Source: an uncultured Clostridium sp.
GTDB lineage: Bacteria; Bacillota_A; Clostridia; TANB77; CAG-508
Length of the DNA stretch: 6,535 nt
Assembly: GCA_905200315.1 (NCBI GenBank)
Contig: CAJKKA010000090.1
Span: forward strand, 1-6,535
Direction: 5' to 3'
The notes under the pieces were generated by a model. The model was given only the letters and a program-made list of their open reading frames with translations, was not told where the DNA came from and made no database searches. How positions within the stretch are numbered: position 1 is the first letter of the stretch; each line of letters opens with the position of its first letter. Of this stretch, positions 1 through 5,786 are shown one piece after another. The translations under genes were made by a program, and so were the position numbers.

Positions 1-20
1 TTCTTTTTTTTGTTGTCCAT
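1..20 (-). CDS. 5' end of an unidentified minus-strand gene (partial)
   Basis: Only the first six codons are inside the window. They read M-D-N-K-K-K and then run off the left edge. The start is supported by a good Shine-Dalgarno sequence, AAGGAGAG on the minus strand (26-33), placed five bases before the ATG at 18-20. A promoter-like pair lies further upstream at 152-180. Six residues are too few to name a product. The gene lies downstream of the aminotransferase but is separated from it by a terminator and its own likely promoter, so it is probably an independent transcript. Confidence 0.6.
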
Positions 21-151
21 TTTTTCTCTCCTTTTACATTGTTGTCTAAGATTAAAATTACCTATTTTAATTTGATATATTCATATTTTAAAAATTCAAT
101 TATGAATTTTTTTCTTTTTATGTAAATTTTTAATCTTATTCCATACTGGGA

Positions 152-180
152 ATTATATAAAATTTTCATTATTTTTACAA
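152..180 (-). promoter_or_regulatory. Predicted sigma-A promoter for the gene at the left edge
   Basis: On the minus strand a -35-like TTGTAA (175-180) is followed after exactly 17 bases by a consensus -10 TATAAT (152-157). Transcription would begin near 145 and leave an untranslated leader of about 125 bases before the ATG at 20. The region is very A/T-rich, so chance matches are common, but the perfect -10 and ideal spacing make this the best candidate in the gap. Confidence 0.5.
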
Positions 181-231
181 TATTTTTTATACCTATGTTT
201 TAAAAACAATTATATTTTTCATATATTCTAC

Positions 232-257
232 AAAAAAATAGAGAGTTTCCCCTCTAT
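232..257 (-). terminator. Rho-independent terminator of the class V aminotransferase gene
   Basis: On the minus strand ATAGAGGG (250-257) pairs with CTCTCTAT (238-245) around a GAAA-type tetraloop, giving eight pairs with one G-U. A run of T residues follows immediately (232-238). It sits about 65 bases after the aminotransferase stop and before the promoter of the next gene, so it ends that transcript. The rest of the 300-bp gap (21-320) holds only the promoter and an AT-only palindrome at 90-111. Confidence 0.85.
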
Positions 258-320
258 CTTTTATAATTAGATTTAATTTATTTCTTTGCTAAAATCTATA
301 TGCTATTTATATTTTTTCTA

Positions 321-1640
321 TTAAAATCTTATTCGTCCAATATGTTTTCTAACTCTTCTTGAGTTTCTGCTATTTGAAATTTGATCTAATTCATTTAAAA
401 ATATATCCGCCTCATCTTTTGTATTATAAAGCCCTAAACTAGCTCTTATCATTCCATAAAAATATTCACCTGATATAACATCTCTATATGCATCACTATC
501 ACTTACACCAAGAAGTCTATATACATAAGTATGAGCGCAGAACTTACCTGATCTTAAAGAAATAGCATTTTCAGTTGCCATCTTGATAGAAACCTCACTA
601 TAATCCCTATTTTTAATATTAAATGGTATTACTCCAATTCTATCATCTGTATAATCCACATCTCCATACATAATTACATTTTTTATACTCTTCATTGAAT
701 TTATAATATAATCTTTTAATAATTTTTCATGCATTTCTATATTTTGAAATCCTATATTTTTCAAATCTGAAAGTGCCTTAGCCATAGCTATTGCTCCAAA
801 GAAGTTTTGTGTTCCTGCTTCGTATTTTTCTGGAACAGCAGTCCAAATAAGTCTTTCATCAAACACACCAGCAACACATCCTCCACCTGATAAAAATGGA
901 TCTTCTTCATTTAAATAATCCTTCTTACCGACTATTGCTCCGCTTCCAAAAGGTGCATATGCCTTATGCGCCGAAAAAGTCAAAAAGTCGATTTCTTCAT
1001 CTTTTGAATTCCCAGCTAAATTTACTTCTCTATGTGCAATTAATTGAGCCCCATCAACTATTATAACCGCACCGTATTTATGAGCTAATCTTGCAATATC
1101 GTGAATTGGAGTAATATACCCTGTTACATTAGAAGCTCCCGTAATTGTAACTACTTTTATTTTTCCATTAGCCTTTATAAGCTCTTCTTCTATATCATCT
1201 ATATTTATTCTTCCAAGAACATCAACCTCAACATAAACCATCTTTGCCACCCTTCTAAAAGGAAGATCATTTGCGTGATGTTCCATTCTAGTTGTCAAAA
1301 CCATATCATCTTTATCTTGTATAAGTACATTTGCAAGTGCATTTAGGCCTTCTGTATCTGATTTTGTATATATTACTGTATAATCATCATTATCCAAAAC
1401 ACAAAAAAAATCCAATATTATATCTCTAACTTTATTAAACATGGTCGTGCAGTATTCACCCTTAAATCCAACCCCTCTAGCTATCGGTCCATAATTTTTT
1501 ATATTATCGTAAATTATTTGTGTAACACTTTTTAAAGGTGGAGTAGTCGCTCCATTGTCAAAATTTATTGGTGTTAATAAAACCCCATTAGACAGCTTTA
1601 TTTTATCATCTATACCATCAAATAAATTTCTATAATCCAT
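321..1640 (-). CDS. Class V aminotransferase, cysteine desulfurase (SufS/CsdA)-like
   Basis: The 439-residue protein is a fold-type I PLP enzyme related to SufS/CsdA cysteine desulfurases, which take sulfur (or selenium) from cysteine and leave alanine. Visible landmarks are NFDNGATT near residue 26, the EHHAN motif at 120-124 that stacks on PLP, VDGAQ at 195-199 with the PLP-binding Asp196, and the Schiff-base lysine Lys226 in SAHK. A candidate persulfide cysteine, Cys368, lies in RSGKFCAH, and EAGTQN is at 274-279. The motif set supports cysteine desulfurase, but other class V members such as selenocysteine lyase or EgtE-like enzymes cannot be excluded. No sufU or iscU neighbour is present, so the sulfur acceptor is unknown. 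The ATG at 1640 follows an AAGGGGG ribosome binding site. The last 17 or so residues are arginine-rich and probably reflect a frameshift. The gene has its own terminator and appears to be transcribed alone. Confidence 0.85.
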   Translation of the reverse strand: MDYRNLFDGIDDKIKLSNGVLLTPINFDNGATTPPLKSVTQIIYDNIKNYGPIARGVGFKGEYCTTMFNKVRDIILDFFCVLDNDDYTVIYTKSDTEGLNALANVLIQDKDDMVLTTRMEHHANDLPFRRVAKMVYVEVDVLGRINIDDIEEELIKANGKIKVVTITGASNVTGYITPIHDIARLAHKYGAVIIVDGAQLIAHREVNLAGNSKDEEIDFLTFSAHKAYAPFGSGAIVGKKDYLNEEDPFLSGGGCVAGVFDERLIWTAVPEKYEAGTQNFFGAIAMAKALSDLKNIGFQNIEMHEKLLKDYIINSMKSIKNVIMYGDVDYTDDRIGVIPFNIKNRDYSEVSIKMATENAISLRSGKFCAHTYVYRLLGVSDSDAYRDVISGEYFYGMIRASLGLYNTKDEADIFLNELDQISNSRNSRRVRKHIGRIRF

Positions 1641-1689
1641 ATAAATTCCCCCTTATTATCATGGTATAAATATATTTAATTTTTCATAT

Positions 1690-1718
1690 AAATATTACCT
1701 GTTTTTTATTTTTCTCAA
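1690..1718 (-). promoter_or_regulatory. Possible promoter of the class V aminotransferase gene
   Basis: On the minus strand TTGAGA (1713-1718) is a fair -35. It is followed either by ATATTT after 17 bases or by the better TAATAT after 15 bases (1692-1697). Either would start transcription 40-50 bases before the ATG at 1640. This is weak evidence in very AT-rich DNA. A tandem TGTAGAA repeat lies directly upstream. Confidence 0.35.
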
Positions 1719-1722
1719 TTTT

Positions 1723-1739
1723 TGTAGAAATATGTAGAA
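1723..1739 (+). promoter_or_regulatory. Tandem TGTAGAA boxes, possible Spo0A or other regulator site
   Basis: TGTAGAA occurs at 1723-1729 and again at 1733-1739, exactly one helical turn apart. Each copy differs by one base from the Spo0A box TGTCGAA, and tandem 10-bp spacing is a known arrangement for that regulator. The pair lies just upstream of the possible -35 of the aminotransferase gene. Binding is inferred only. Confidence 0.3.
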
Positions 1740-1764
1740 ATCCAATGTTGATTTATGATAAAAT

Positions 1765-1788
1765 AAAAAAATGCCCCTTTCGGCACTT
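1765..1788 (-). terminator. Minus-strand terminator-like hairpin with no gene before it
   Basis: On the minus strand AAGTGCC (1782-1788) pairs with GGCATTT (1769-1775, one G-U) around GAAAGG, and the T run covers 1765-1771. It faces the same way as the aminotransferase gene but sits about 125 bases before its start. No convincing ORF lies upstream on that strand. It may end an antisense or small RNA, or attenuate a longer leader of the aminotransferase. Confidence 0.6.
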
Positions 1789-1840
1789 AATTTACATTAT
1801 CTATGCATCTTTATTATAAAATATATATTTTTTAAATGAC

Positions 1841-1861
1841 TATAACTTCTTATAAGTTATA
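1841..1861. repeat. Short AT-rich inverted repeat in the divergent intergenic region
   Basis: TATAACTT (1841-1848) and AAGTTATA (1854-1861) form a perfect 8-bp dyad around five bases. Neither strand has a T run after it, so it is not a good terminator. It could be an operator between the divergent aminotransferase and psuK genes. It could also be a chance palindrome in AT-rich DNA. Confidence 0.3.
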
Positions 1862-1866
1862 AAAAA

Positions 1867-1895
1867 TTAGAAAATGCTTATCATAAAGATATTAT
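1867..1895 (+). promoter_or_regulatory. Possible promoter of psuK
   Basis: TTAGAA (1867-1872) and TATTAT (1890-1895) are separated by 17 bases. Transcription would begin near 1902, about 115 bases before the psuK ATG and right at a strong hairpin. Other AT-rich hexamer pairs nearby are almost as good, so the exact position is uncertain. Confidence 0.3.
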
Positions 1896-1903
1896 TAAAA
1901 TAG

Positions 1904-1942
1904 AAATTTCTTCAAATATCATTTTTATAGATGAAGAAATTT
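1904..1942 (+). repeat. 11-bp perfect inverted repeat in the psuK leader
   Basis: AAATTTCTTCA (1904-1914) is the exact reverse complement of TGAAGAAATTT (1932-1942), with 17 bases between. If transcription starts near 1902, the hairpin would sit at the 5' end of the psuK mRNA, where such structures can protect a message. As DNA it could be an operator. No T run follows that would make it a terminator. Confidence 0.45.
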
Positions 1943-2015
1943 TATTATTTAAGATTGATTTTTGAATTTATTATTTTTAAAATTATTAAATTTTCTTAGA
2001 AAGGTTACGATACAA

Positions 2016-2972
2016 ATGAACAATAATGGATCATATGCACTAGTTTTCGGTGTATCAGTTTTTGACATATGTGGTTTCACAGATAACGATTATAGAGCTA
2101 ATGACTCAAACCCAGGTAGAGTTAGAACTTCATTCGGGGGAGTTTGCAGAAATATAGCTGAATGTATGGCTAGAGTTGGAGTTAATACAAAATTCATATC
2201 TGTTTTAGGTGATGATGAAACAGGAAAAAGTATCCTTCAACATTCAAAAGAAATGAATTACAATATGGAGGATTCTCTTATAGTAGAAGGTGGGCACACT
2301 CCTACTTACATGGCTGTACTTGATCATTTCGGCGAAATGATGTCTGCTGTTGTAGATATGAAAATAATAGACAAATTTACAACAGAATTTATAGATTCTA
2401 AAGCCGACATAATAAAAAATTCTAAGTACATGGTTTTAGACTCTGACAGACCTGACATAGTAGAACATATACTAAAAAGTTTCACTAACGATACTAAATT
2501 TATATTAGATCCAGTTTCTGCTGCAAAAGCTAAAACTGTTACTCATTTAGTAAAATACTTCCACACTATAAAACCAAACAGATATGAAGCTGAAATAATG
2601 TGTGGATTTAAAATCAAAAATGAAAATGATTTAAGAAAAGCAGGTAAATACTTCACAGACTTAGGTGTAAAAAATGTATTTATCACACTTGACGAAGATG
2701 GAATCTACTACAACAATGGTGTTGAAGAAGGTAAATTAAAAGCCAATGATGTAAATGTAGTAAATGTTACAGGTGCTGGAGATTCTTTCGTTTCAGGAAT
2801 CACAAAAGGATATATGGAAGGATATAGTTTAATAGACACATTAAAATACGCTATATCAATGTCTTCTATAACTATCTCAACTGAAGAAACTATACACCCA
2901 GATATGTGCCATGATTTAGTTTCTAAATATATACAAGATACTAATTGGACTCATACTGAATTTAATAATTAA
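2016..2972 (+). CDS. psuK: Pseudouridine kinase, PfkB/ribokinase family
   Basis: The 318-residue product fits the size of PsuK, which phosphorylates pseudouridine to pseudouridine 5'-phosphate so that the glycosidase PsuG can split it into uracil and ribose 5-phosphate. PfkB signature 1 is GGVCRNIAECMARVGV from residue 41. Signature 2 is NVTGAGDSF, with catalytic Asp256 and the GAGD anion hole at 253-256. Features matching E. coli PsuK from memory are DSNPGR at 30-35, a GEM...DM stretch, LDPVSA, and TIKPNRYEAE, which separate it from fructokinase or ribokinase. The ORF extends upstream to a TTG at 1962, but those codons encode a low-complexity stretch with no ribosome binding site. The ATG at 2016 follows AGAAAGG (1998-2004), a slightly long 11-base spacing, and begins at the family's usual first strand. 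No psuG or pseudouridine transporter is adjacent, and a terminator follows at once. Confidence 0.87.
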   Translation: MNNNGSYALVFGVSVFDICGFTDNDYRANDSNPGRVRTSFGGVCRNIAECMARVGVNTKFISVLGDDETGKSILQHSKEMNYNMEDSLIVEGGHTPTYMAVLDHFGEMMSAVVDMKIIDKFTTEFIDSKADIIKNSKYMVLDSDRPDIVEHILKSFTNDTKFILDPVSAAKAKTVTHLVKYFHTIKPNRYEAEIMCGFKIKNENDLRKAGKYFTDLGVKNVFITLDEDGIYYNNGVEEGKLKANDVNVVNVTGAGDSFVSGITKGYMEGYSLIDTLKYAISMSSITISTEETIHPDMCHDLVSKYIQDTNWTHTEFNN

Positions 2973-2978
2973 TTTTAT

Positions 2979-3001
2979 AAGGGGCTTAATGCCCCTTTTT
3001 T
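2979..3001 (+). terminator. Rho-independent terminator of psuK
   Basis: AAGGGGC (2979-2985) pairs with GCCCCTT (2991-2997) around TTAAT, and the T run extends to 3001. It begins six bases after the psuK stop codon, which shows that psuK is the last and probably only gene of its transcript. Confidence 0.9.
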
Positions 3002-3103
3002 GTATATATTAATAGTTTCTGTATGAAGTTCTAAAAATACATATACATAAATTATACTTATCAAAATTTATAAATGAATATCATTTCTTATTTGGCCAAA
3101 AAT

Positions 3104-3146
3104 AAAACCCCTTTATAAAGATAATATATCTCTATAAAGAGGTCTT
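3104..3146 (-). terminator. Rho-independent terminator of miaB
   Basis: On the minus strand AAGACCTCTTTATA pairs with TATAAAGGGGTTTT, 14 pairs including two G-U, around a loop that can itself fold. The stem ends in TTTT followed by ATTTTT. It lies just after the miaB stop and faces the psuK terminator, so the two convergent transcripts are kept apart. Confidence 0.8.
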
Positions 3147-3154
3147 CTTAAAAA

Positions 3155-4603
3155 TTACTCAACCATTTCTCCGTTTAATGAGAATGATAAAGCAGCTTCT
3201 GTTATTTTAACATTTACTAATTTACCGATTAAATCAGCATTTGGATCTTTTACACTGAAGTTAACTAGTTTATTTTGTCTAGTTCTTCCAGTGAATTTAG
3301 TGTCGTCAGTTTTACTTTTACCTTCAACTAATATTTCTACTACTTCATCTTGATGAGTAGTGTTATTTTCTTTTGAAATTTCATTAACTAATTCTAATAC
3401 TCTGTTAAATCTTTTGTGTTTAACATCTTCTGGTATTTGGTCTTCCATTTTAGCTGCTGGAGTACCAGTTCTCTTAGAGTATATGAATGTGAACGCATTA
3501 TCGTATCTAACTTGTCTTATTACATCAAGTGTATCTTCAACATCTTCTTCAGTTTCACCTGGGAATCCTACCATTATATCAGTAGAGAATGCTATGTTTG
3601 GAACTTCAGCCTTAGCTTTTTCTACTATTCTTAGGTAATCTTCTTTAGAATAATGTCTGTTCATTTTCTTTAATAATTTAGTACTTCCACATTGAACTGG
3701 AAGATGTAAGAATTCACAAACTTTGTCGCAATCCCTCATAGCGTATATAACTTCATCAGATATATCTTTTGGATGAGAAGTCATAAATCTTATTCTTTCT
3801 AATCCATCTATTTCGTTAACTGCTCTTAAAAGCTCAGCAAAAGTCATTTTATCTTCTTCTTCTAAAGTTTTACCGTAAGAGTCTACGTTTTGTCCTAATA
3901 AAGTAACTTCTTTAGTTCCATTAGCAACTAATTCTTTTATTTCATTCATTATATCTTCTGGTCTTCTACTTCTTTCACGACCTCTTGTATAAGGAACTAT
4001 ACAGTAAGTACAGAAGTTGTTGCAACCGTACATTATATTTACGAATGCTTTAAGCTCGAATTTTCTATCACTTCTTAAACCTTCAACAACTTCACCATCA
4101 ACATCCCATACATCTATAAGTATAGAATCACTTGACATTGATTCAGATAATAATTCTGGGAATTTGTATAAGTTGTGAGTACCGAATACTAAATCTACAT
4201 GTTTGTATTTAGCTTTTATTTCTTTAACTATAGCAGGTTGTTGCATCATACATCCGCAAACAGCTATTTTTAAGTTAGGATTTCTTCTTTTTATTAATTT
4301 TAAGTGACCTAAGTTACCATATACTTTAAGCTCAGCATTTTCTCTAACTGCACAAGTATTGTATATTATTAAGTCTGCATGGTCAGCCATTAAAGATGCT
4401 TCATATCCCATAGCATTTAGCATAGCCCCTAATTTTTCAGAGTCATGCTCATTCATTTGACATCCAAATGTTTGTATAAAATAAGATTTTTTCTTTCCTG
4501 TTAAGTGGAAATATCTTTCGTTTTCATTTTTTATTTCGTTTATATATTTGTCCTGTTCTTTGATTTTTTCCATAGGAACAGTAACTTGTTTTCTTTTAGA
4601 CAT
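3155..4603 (-). CDS. miaB: tRNA-2-methylthio-N6-dimethylallyladenosine synthase (MiaB)
   Basis: This 482-residue radical-SAM methylthiotransferase adds the 2-methylthio group to N6-isopentenyladenosine at position 37 of tRNAs reading UNN codons. The N-terminal methylthiotransferase domain starts at residue 40 ([14 protein letters not shown]), with auxiliary-cluster cysteines at Cys48, Cys84 and probably Cys118 in CGCMMQQ. The radical-SAM CxxxCxxC is Cys194/Cys198/Cys201 in [10 protein letters not shown], followed by the family's [14 protein letters not shown]-terminal TRAM domain (about residue 415 on, with [11 protein letters not shown]) binds the tRNA. The first 38 or so residues are a charged extension typical of Gram-positive MiaB. 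The ATG at 4603 has a strong GAAAGGAG site and an extended -10 promoter. In many clostridia miaB is followed by mutS and mutL; here a terminator and the convergent psuK follow instead. Confidence 0.97.
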   Translation of the reverse strand: MSKRKQVTVPMEKIKEQDKYINEIKNENERYFHLTGKKKSYFIQTFGCQMNEHDSEKLGAMLNAMGYEASLMADHADLIIYNTCAVRENAELKVYGNLGHLKLIKRRNPNLKIAVCGCMMQQPAIVKEIKAKYKHVDLVFGTHNLYKFPELLSESMSSDSILIDVWDVDGEVVEGLRSDRKFELKAFVNIMYGCNNFCTYCIVPYTRGRERSRRPEDIMNEIKELVANGTKEVTLLGQNVDSYGKTLEEEDKMTFAELLRAVNEIDGLERIRFMTSHPKDISDEVIYAMRDCDKVCEFLHLPVQCGSTKLLKKMNRHYSKEDYLRIVEKAKAEVPNIAFSTDIMVGFPGETEEDVEDTLDVIRQVRYDNAFTFIYSKRTGTPAAKMEDQIPEDVKHKRFNRVLELVNEISKENNTTHQDEVVEILVEGKSKTDDTKFTGRTRQNKLVNFSVKDPNADLIGKLVNVKITEAALSFSLNGEMVE

Positions 4604-4639
4604 TTAATTACAATCTCCTTTCAAATTAATGCAAAGTTT

Positions 4640-4668
4640 ATTATATCATAAATATTGACAAAGATTAA
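4640..4668 (-). promoter_or_regulatory. Extended -10 promoter of miaB
   Basis: On the minus strand a consensus TATAAT (4640-4645) is preceded by TGA (4646-4648), an extended -10 element. The -35 position, 17 bases away, is a weak TTAATC (4663-4668). Transcription would begin near 4633, leaving about 30 bases that contain the ribosome binding site. The terminator of the upstream Ltp gene lies at 4710-4739, so miaB appears to start its own transcript. Confidence 0.6.
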
Positions 4669-4709
4669 AAAAATATATACGAAATATTAGAAAATATTTA
4701 ATTTAACTT

Positions 4710-4739
4710 AAAAAGGCTAGAAGATATCATCCTCTAACC
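4710..4739 (-). terminator. Rho-independent terminator of the Ltp-repeat gene
   Basis: On the minus strand GGTTAGAGGAT (4729-4739) pairs with ATCTTCTAGCC (4715-4725) around GAT, 11 pairs including two G-U, followed by TTTTT (4710-4714). It starts eight bases after the stop codon of the Ltp gene. Confidence 0.8.
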
Positions 4740-4746
4740 AATTTTA

Positions 4747-5478
4747 CTAATCTAAATTATTTATAGCATATTTCGCTTGTTTTGATGTAAAACCTTCTCC
4801 ATAACTTGATGTAAGCTGGTCATATATTGCAGATTTTGACATACTCATAGTGTCTCTATAATCTTCTGCTTTTTTTAATGCATTTTCTTTCCAGTCTGCA
4901 TTTACATTATCTACTGCATATTGCGCTTGTTTTTTCGTAAAGTTTTCACCATAGCTTGATGTAAGCTGTTTATAAAGACCTTTCTTCGACATATACATAG
5001 TATCATTATAATCTTGAGCCTTCTTTAATGCATTTTCCTTCCAATCTGCATCTACATTATCTACTGCATACTGTGCTGCATCTTTATCAAATCCTTCTCC
5101 ATAATTTGATGTAAGTTGTTTATAAAGACCTTTTTTCGACATATGCATTAATTCATTGTACTGTTGAGCTTTGCTTAATGCATTTTGATATTCTACAGGC
5201 ACATCTTCAGTTTTCTCTTCTTCATAAGAACTATCATTGTTTGATGTATCTTCTTGTGAAGAATATGTATCAGAATCACTTTTTTGATTTATAGTTTCTT
5301 TATCATTTTCATTTGATGTTGTATTTTCACTAACTTTACTATCTGGATTTGAAGGTGTTGAACTTGAATCTTCATTTCCACTACCTATACCTATGATAAT
5401 AATAACTACAATAACCCAAAACCACCATTTTTTATAAAATGGCTTTTTAACTTTTTTATTTGTTTCAATTTTCCTCAT
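4747..5478 (-). CDS. Membrane-anchored protein with three Ltp (host cell surface-exposed lipoprotein) repeats
   Basis: The 243-residue protein has a basic N-terminus and one transmembrane segment (about 18-32, WWFWVIVVIIIIGIG). A long Ser/Asn/Glu/Asp-rich linker follows (33-95), then three tandem 50-residue repeats (96-145, 146-195, 196-243) with NALxKAxxY, MSKxxxYxQLTSxYGExF and AxYA. These match the Ltp repeat. The characterised member, from Streptococcus thermophilus prophage TP-J34, is a lipoprotein that blocks phage DNA injection. Here the protein has no cysteine and no lipobox, so a membrane helix replaces the lipid anchor, with the repeats outside the cell. Phage exclusion is an inference; many Ltp-domain proteins are uncharacterised. 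I chose the ATG at 5478 because GGAGGG lies five bases upstream. The ATG at 5505 lacks such a site and lies only about ten bases from the predicted transcription start. Confidence 0.85.
   Translation of the reverse strand: MRKIETNKKVKKPFYKKWWFWVIVVIIIIGIGSGNEDSSSTPSNPDSKVSENTTSNENDKETINQKSDSDTYSSQEDTSNNDSSYEEEKTEDVPVEYQNALSKAQQYNELMHMSKKGLYKQLTSNYGEGFDKDAAQYAVDNVDADWKENALKKAQDYNDTMYMSKKGLYKQLTSSYGENFTKKQAQYAVDNVNADWKENALKKAEDYRDTMSMSKSAIYDQLTSSYGEGFTSKQAKYAINNLD
4750..4893 (-). repeat. Ltp coding repeat 3
   Basis: This is the third, C-terminal 48-codon copy of the tandem repeat in the Ltp gene (residues 196-243). It begins WKENALKKAEDY like copy 2 but is the most diverged in the middle, with SKSAIYDQ in place of SKKGLYKQ. 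The final copy ends at the stop codon. Confidence 0.85.
4894..5043 (-). repeat. Ltp coding repeat 2
   Basis: This is the second 150-bp copy (residues 146-195). Nearly all of MSKKGLYKQLTS is shared with copy 1, and WKENALKK with copy 3. Similarity is obvious at the DNA level too, so the array could gain or lose copies by slippage or recombination. Confidence 0.85.
5044..5193 (-). repeat. Ltp coding repeat 1
   Basis: This is the first 150-bp copy (residues 96-145), directly after the acidic linker. Its opening residues (EYQNALSKAQQY) differ from the WKENALKKA of copies 2 and 3, but the second half is almost the same. Confidence 0.85.
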
Positions 5479-5522
5479 AATATCCCTCCATATTTTTGCT
5501 TTCATACCAATTTTATCATATT

Positions 5523-5550
5523 ATTATATTTTTTTGTATATTTATATCAA
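5523..5550 (-). promoter_or_regulatory. Predicted sigma-A promoter of the Ltp gene
   Basis: On the minus strand TTGATA (5545-5550), one base from consensus, is followed after 16 bases by TATAAT (5523-5528). Transcription would begin near 5516, giving a leader of about 38 bases to the ATG at 5478. This is one of the best promoter matches in the window. Confidence 0.6.
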
Positions 5551-5563
5551 AAATATGTAAATT

Positions 5564-5585
5564 TTCGACATCTCTACATAGATGT
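5564..5585. promoter_or_regulatory. Spo0A-type box and inverted repeat upstream of the Ltp promoter
   Basis: The minus strand carries an exact TGTCGAA (5564-5570), the classical Spo0A box, about 14 bases upstream of the predicted -35. It overlaps a 6-bp dyad ACATCT/AGATGT (5568-5573 and 5580-5585) with six bases between. Either could be a control site for the Ltp gene. A seven-base match alone is weak evidence. Confidence 0.3.
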
Positions 5586-5608
5586 ATAAGTTGCTTCTTT
5601 TTATAATA

Positions 5609-5638
5609 AATAAAGACGGGCAAATGCTCGTCTTTATT
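5609..5638 (-). terminator. Terminator of the ART-like / small-protein unit
   Basis: AATAAAGACGGGCA (5609-5622) and TGCTCGTCTTTATT (5625-5638) form a 14-bp stem with one mismatched position. On the minus strand the arm ends in a T-rich TCTTTATTTATT. The stop codon of the 50-residue ORF (5634-5636) lies inside the stem. It separates this two-gene unit from the Ltp promoter. Confidence 0.7.
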
Positions 5639-5786
5639 CCTCAGTTTCTTTAACTAAATCATATGAATAGACTTCTTTTACTTTTGAATCTTCTTCGTAT
5701 GTATTTTTAAATACTTTTAAGAATTCTTCGTCAGTCATTTCAGTTATGATTTTGTCAATTTCAGTTAAGTACGTAACTCCTTTCAT
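5634..5786 (-). CDS. Small acidic protein (50 aa), possible partner or antitoxin of the ART-like protein
   Basis: This short ORF runs from an ATG at 5786 to TAA at 5634-5636 and encodes 50 residues. It begins MKGVTYLTEIDKII and ends YSYDLVKETEE. It is strongly acidic (14 Asp/Glu against 7 Lys/Arg) and has no cysteine, signal peptide or membrane segment. The middle (about 9-33) could form helices. The case for a real gene is good: a perfect GAGGAGG site lies seven bases before the ATG, the start overlaps the last 26 bp of the upstream ART-like gene so that translation can be coupled, and a terminator follows directly. I do not recognise a family. A small acidic partner beside a basic enzyme suggests an antitoxin or regulator, but that rests on context. 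YDLVKxT near its end also occurs in the upstream protein. Confidence 0.75.
   Translation of the reverse strand: MKGVTYLTEIDKIITEMTDEEFLKVFKNTYEEDSKVKEVYSYDLVKETEE

Noticed and set aside
90..111. AAAAATTCA / TGAATTTTT palindrome followed by T residues on the plus strand
   Set aside because: The stem is almost entirely A-T pairs and no plus-strand gene precedes it, so a terminator role is not supported.
1101..1346. 81-codon plus-strand reading frame inside the aminotransferase gene
   Set aside because: It lies opposite a gene with clear catalytic motifs, and its product is a low-complexity Ile/Tyr/Asn/Ser string with no recognisable domain.
1931..1999. 22-codon plus-strand ORF in the psuK leader (starts MKKFYYLRL)
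   Set aside because: It has no ribosome binding site, is extremely AT-rich, and overlaps the hairpin arm and the psuK ribosome binding site. Probably chance.
1962..2015. Upstream TTG start for psuK that would add 18 residues
   Set aside because: It has no ribosome binding site, and the added residues are a low-complexity hydrophobic stretch not expected in PsuK. The ATG at 2016 fits the family start.
3360..3638. Two plus-strand reading frames opposite miaB (3360-3638 and 3416-3634)
   Set aside because: Both are antisense to well-conserved miaB coding sequence and have Ser/Phe/Thr-rich products typical of reverse-strand artefacts.
4750..5193. Regularly spaced repeats that might suggest a CRISPR array
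   Set aside because: The 150-bp period is whole-codon, in frame, and encodes repeated Ltp domains; there is no short repeat with unique spacers.
5479..5505. Upstream ATG for the Ltp-repeat protein that would add nine residues
   Set aside because: It lacks a good Shine-Dalgarno sequence and lies about ten bases from the predicted transcription start. The GGAGGG site belongs to the ATG at 5478.
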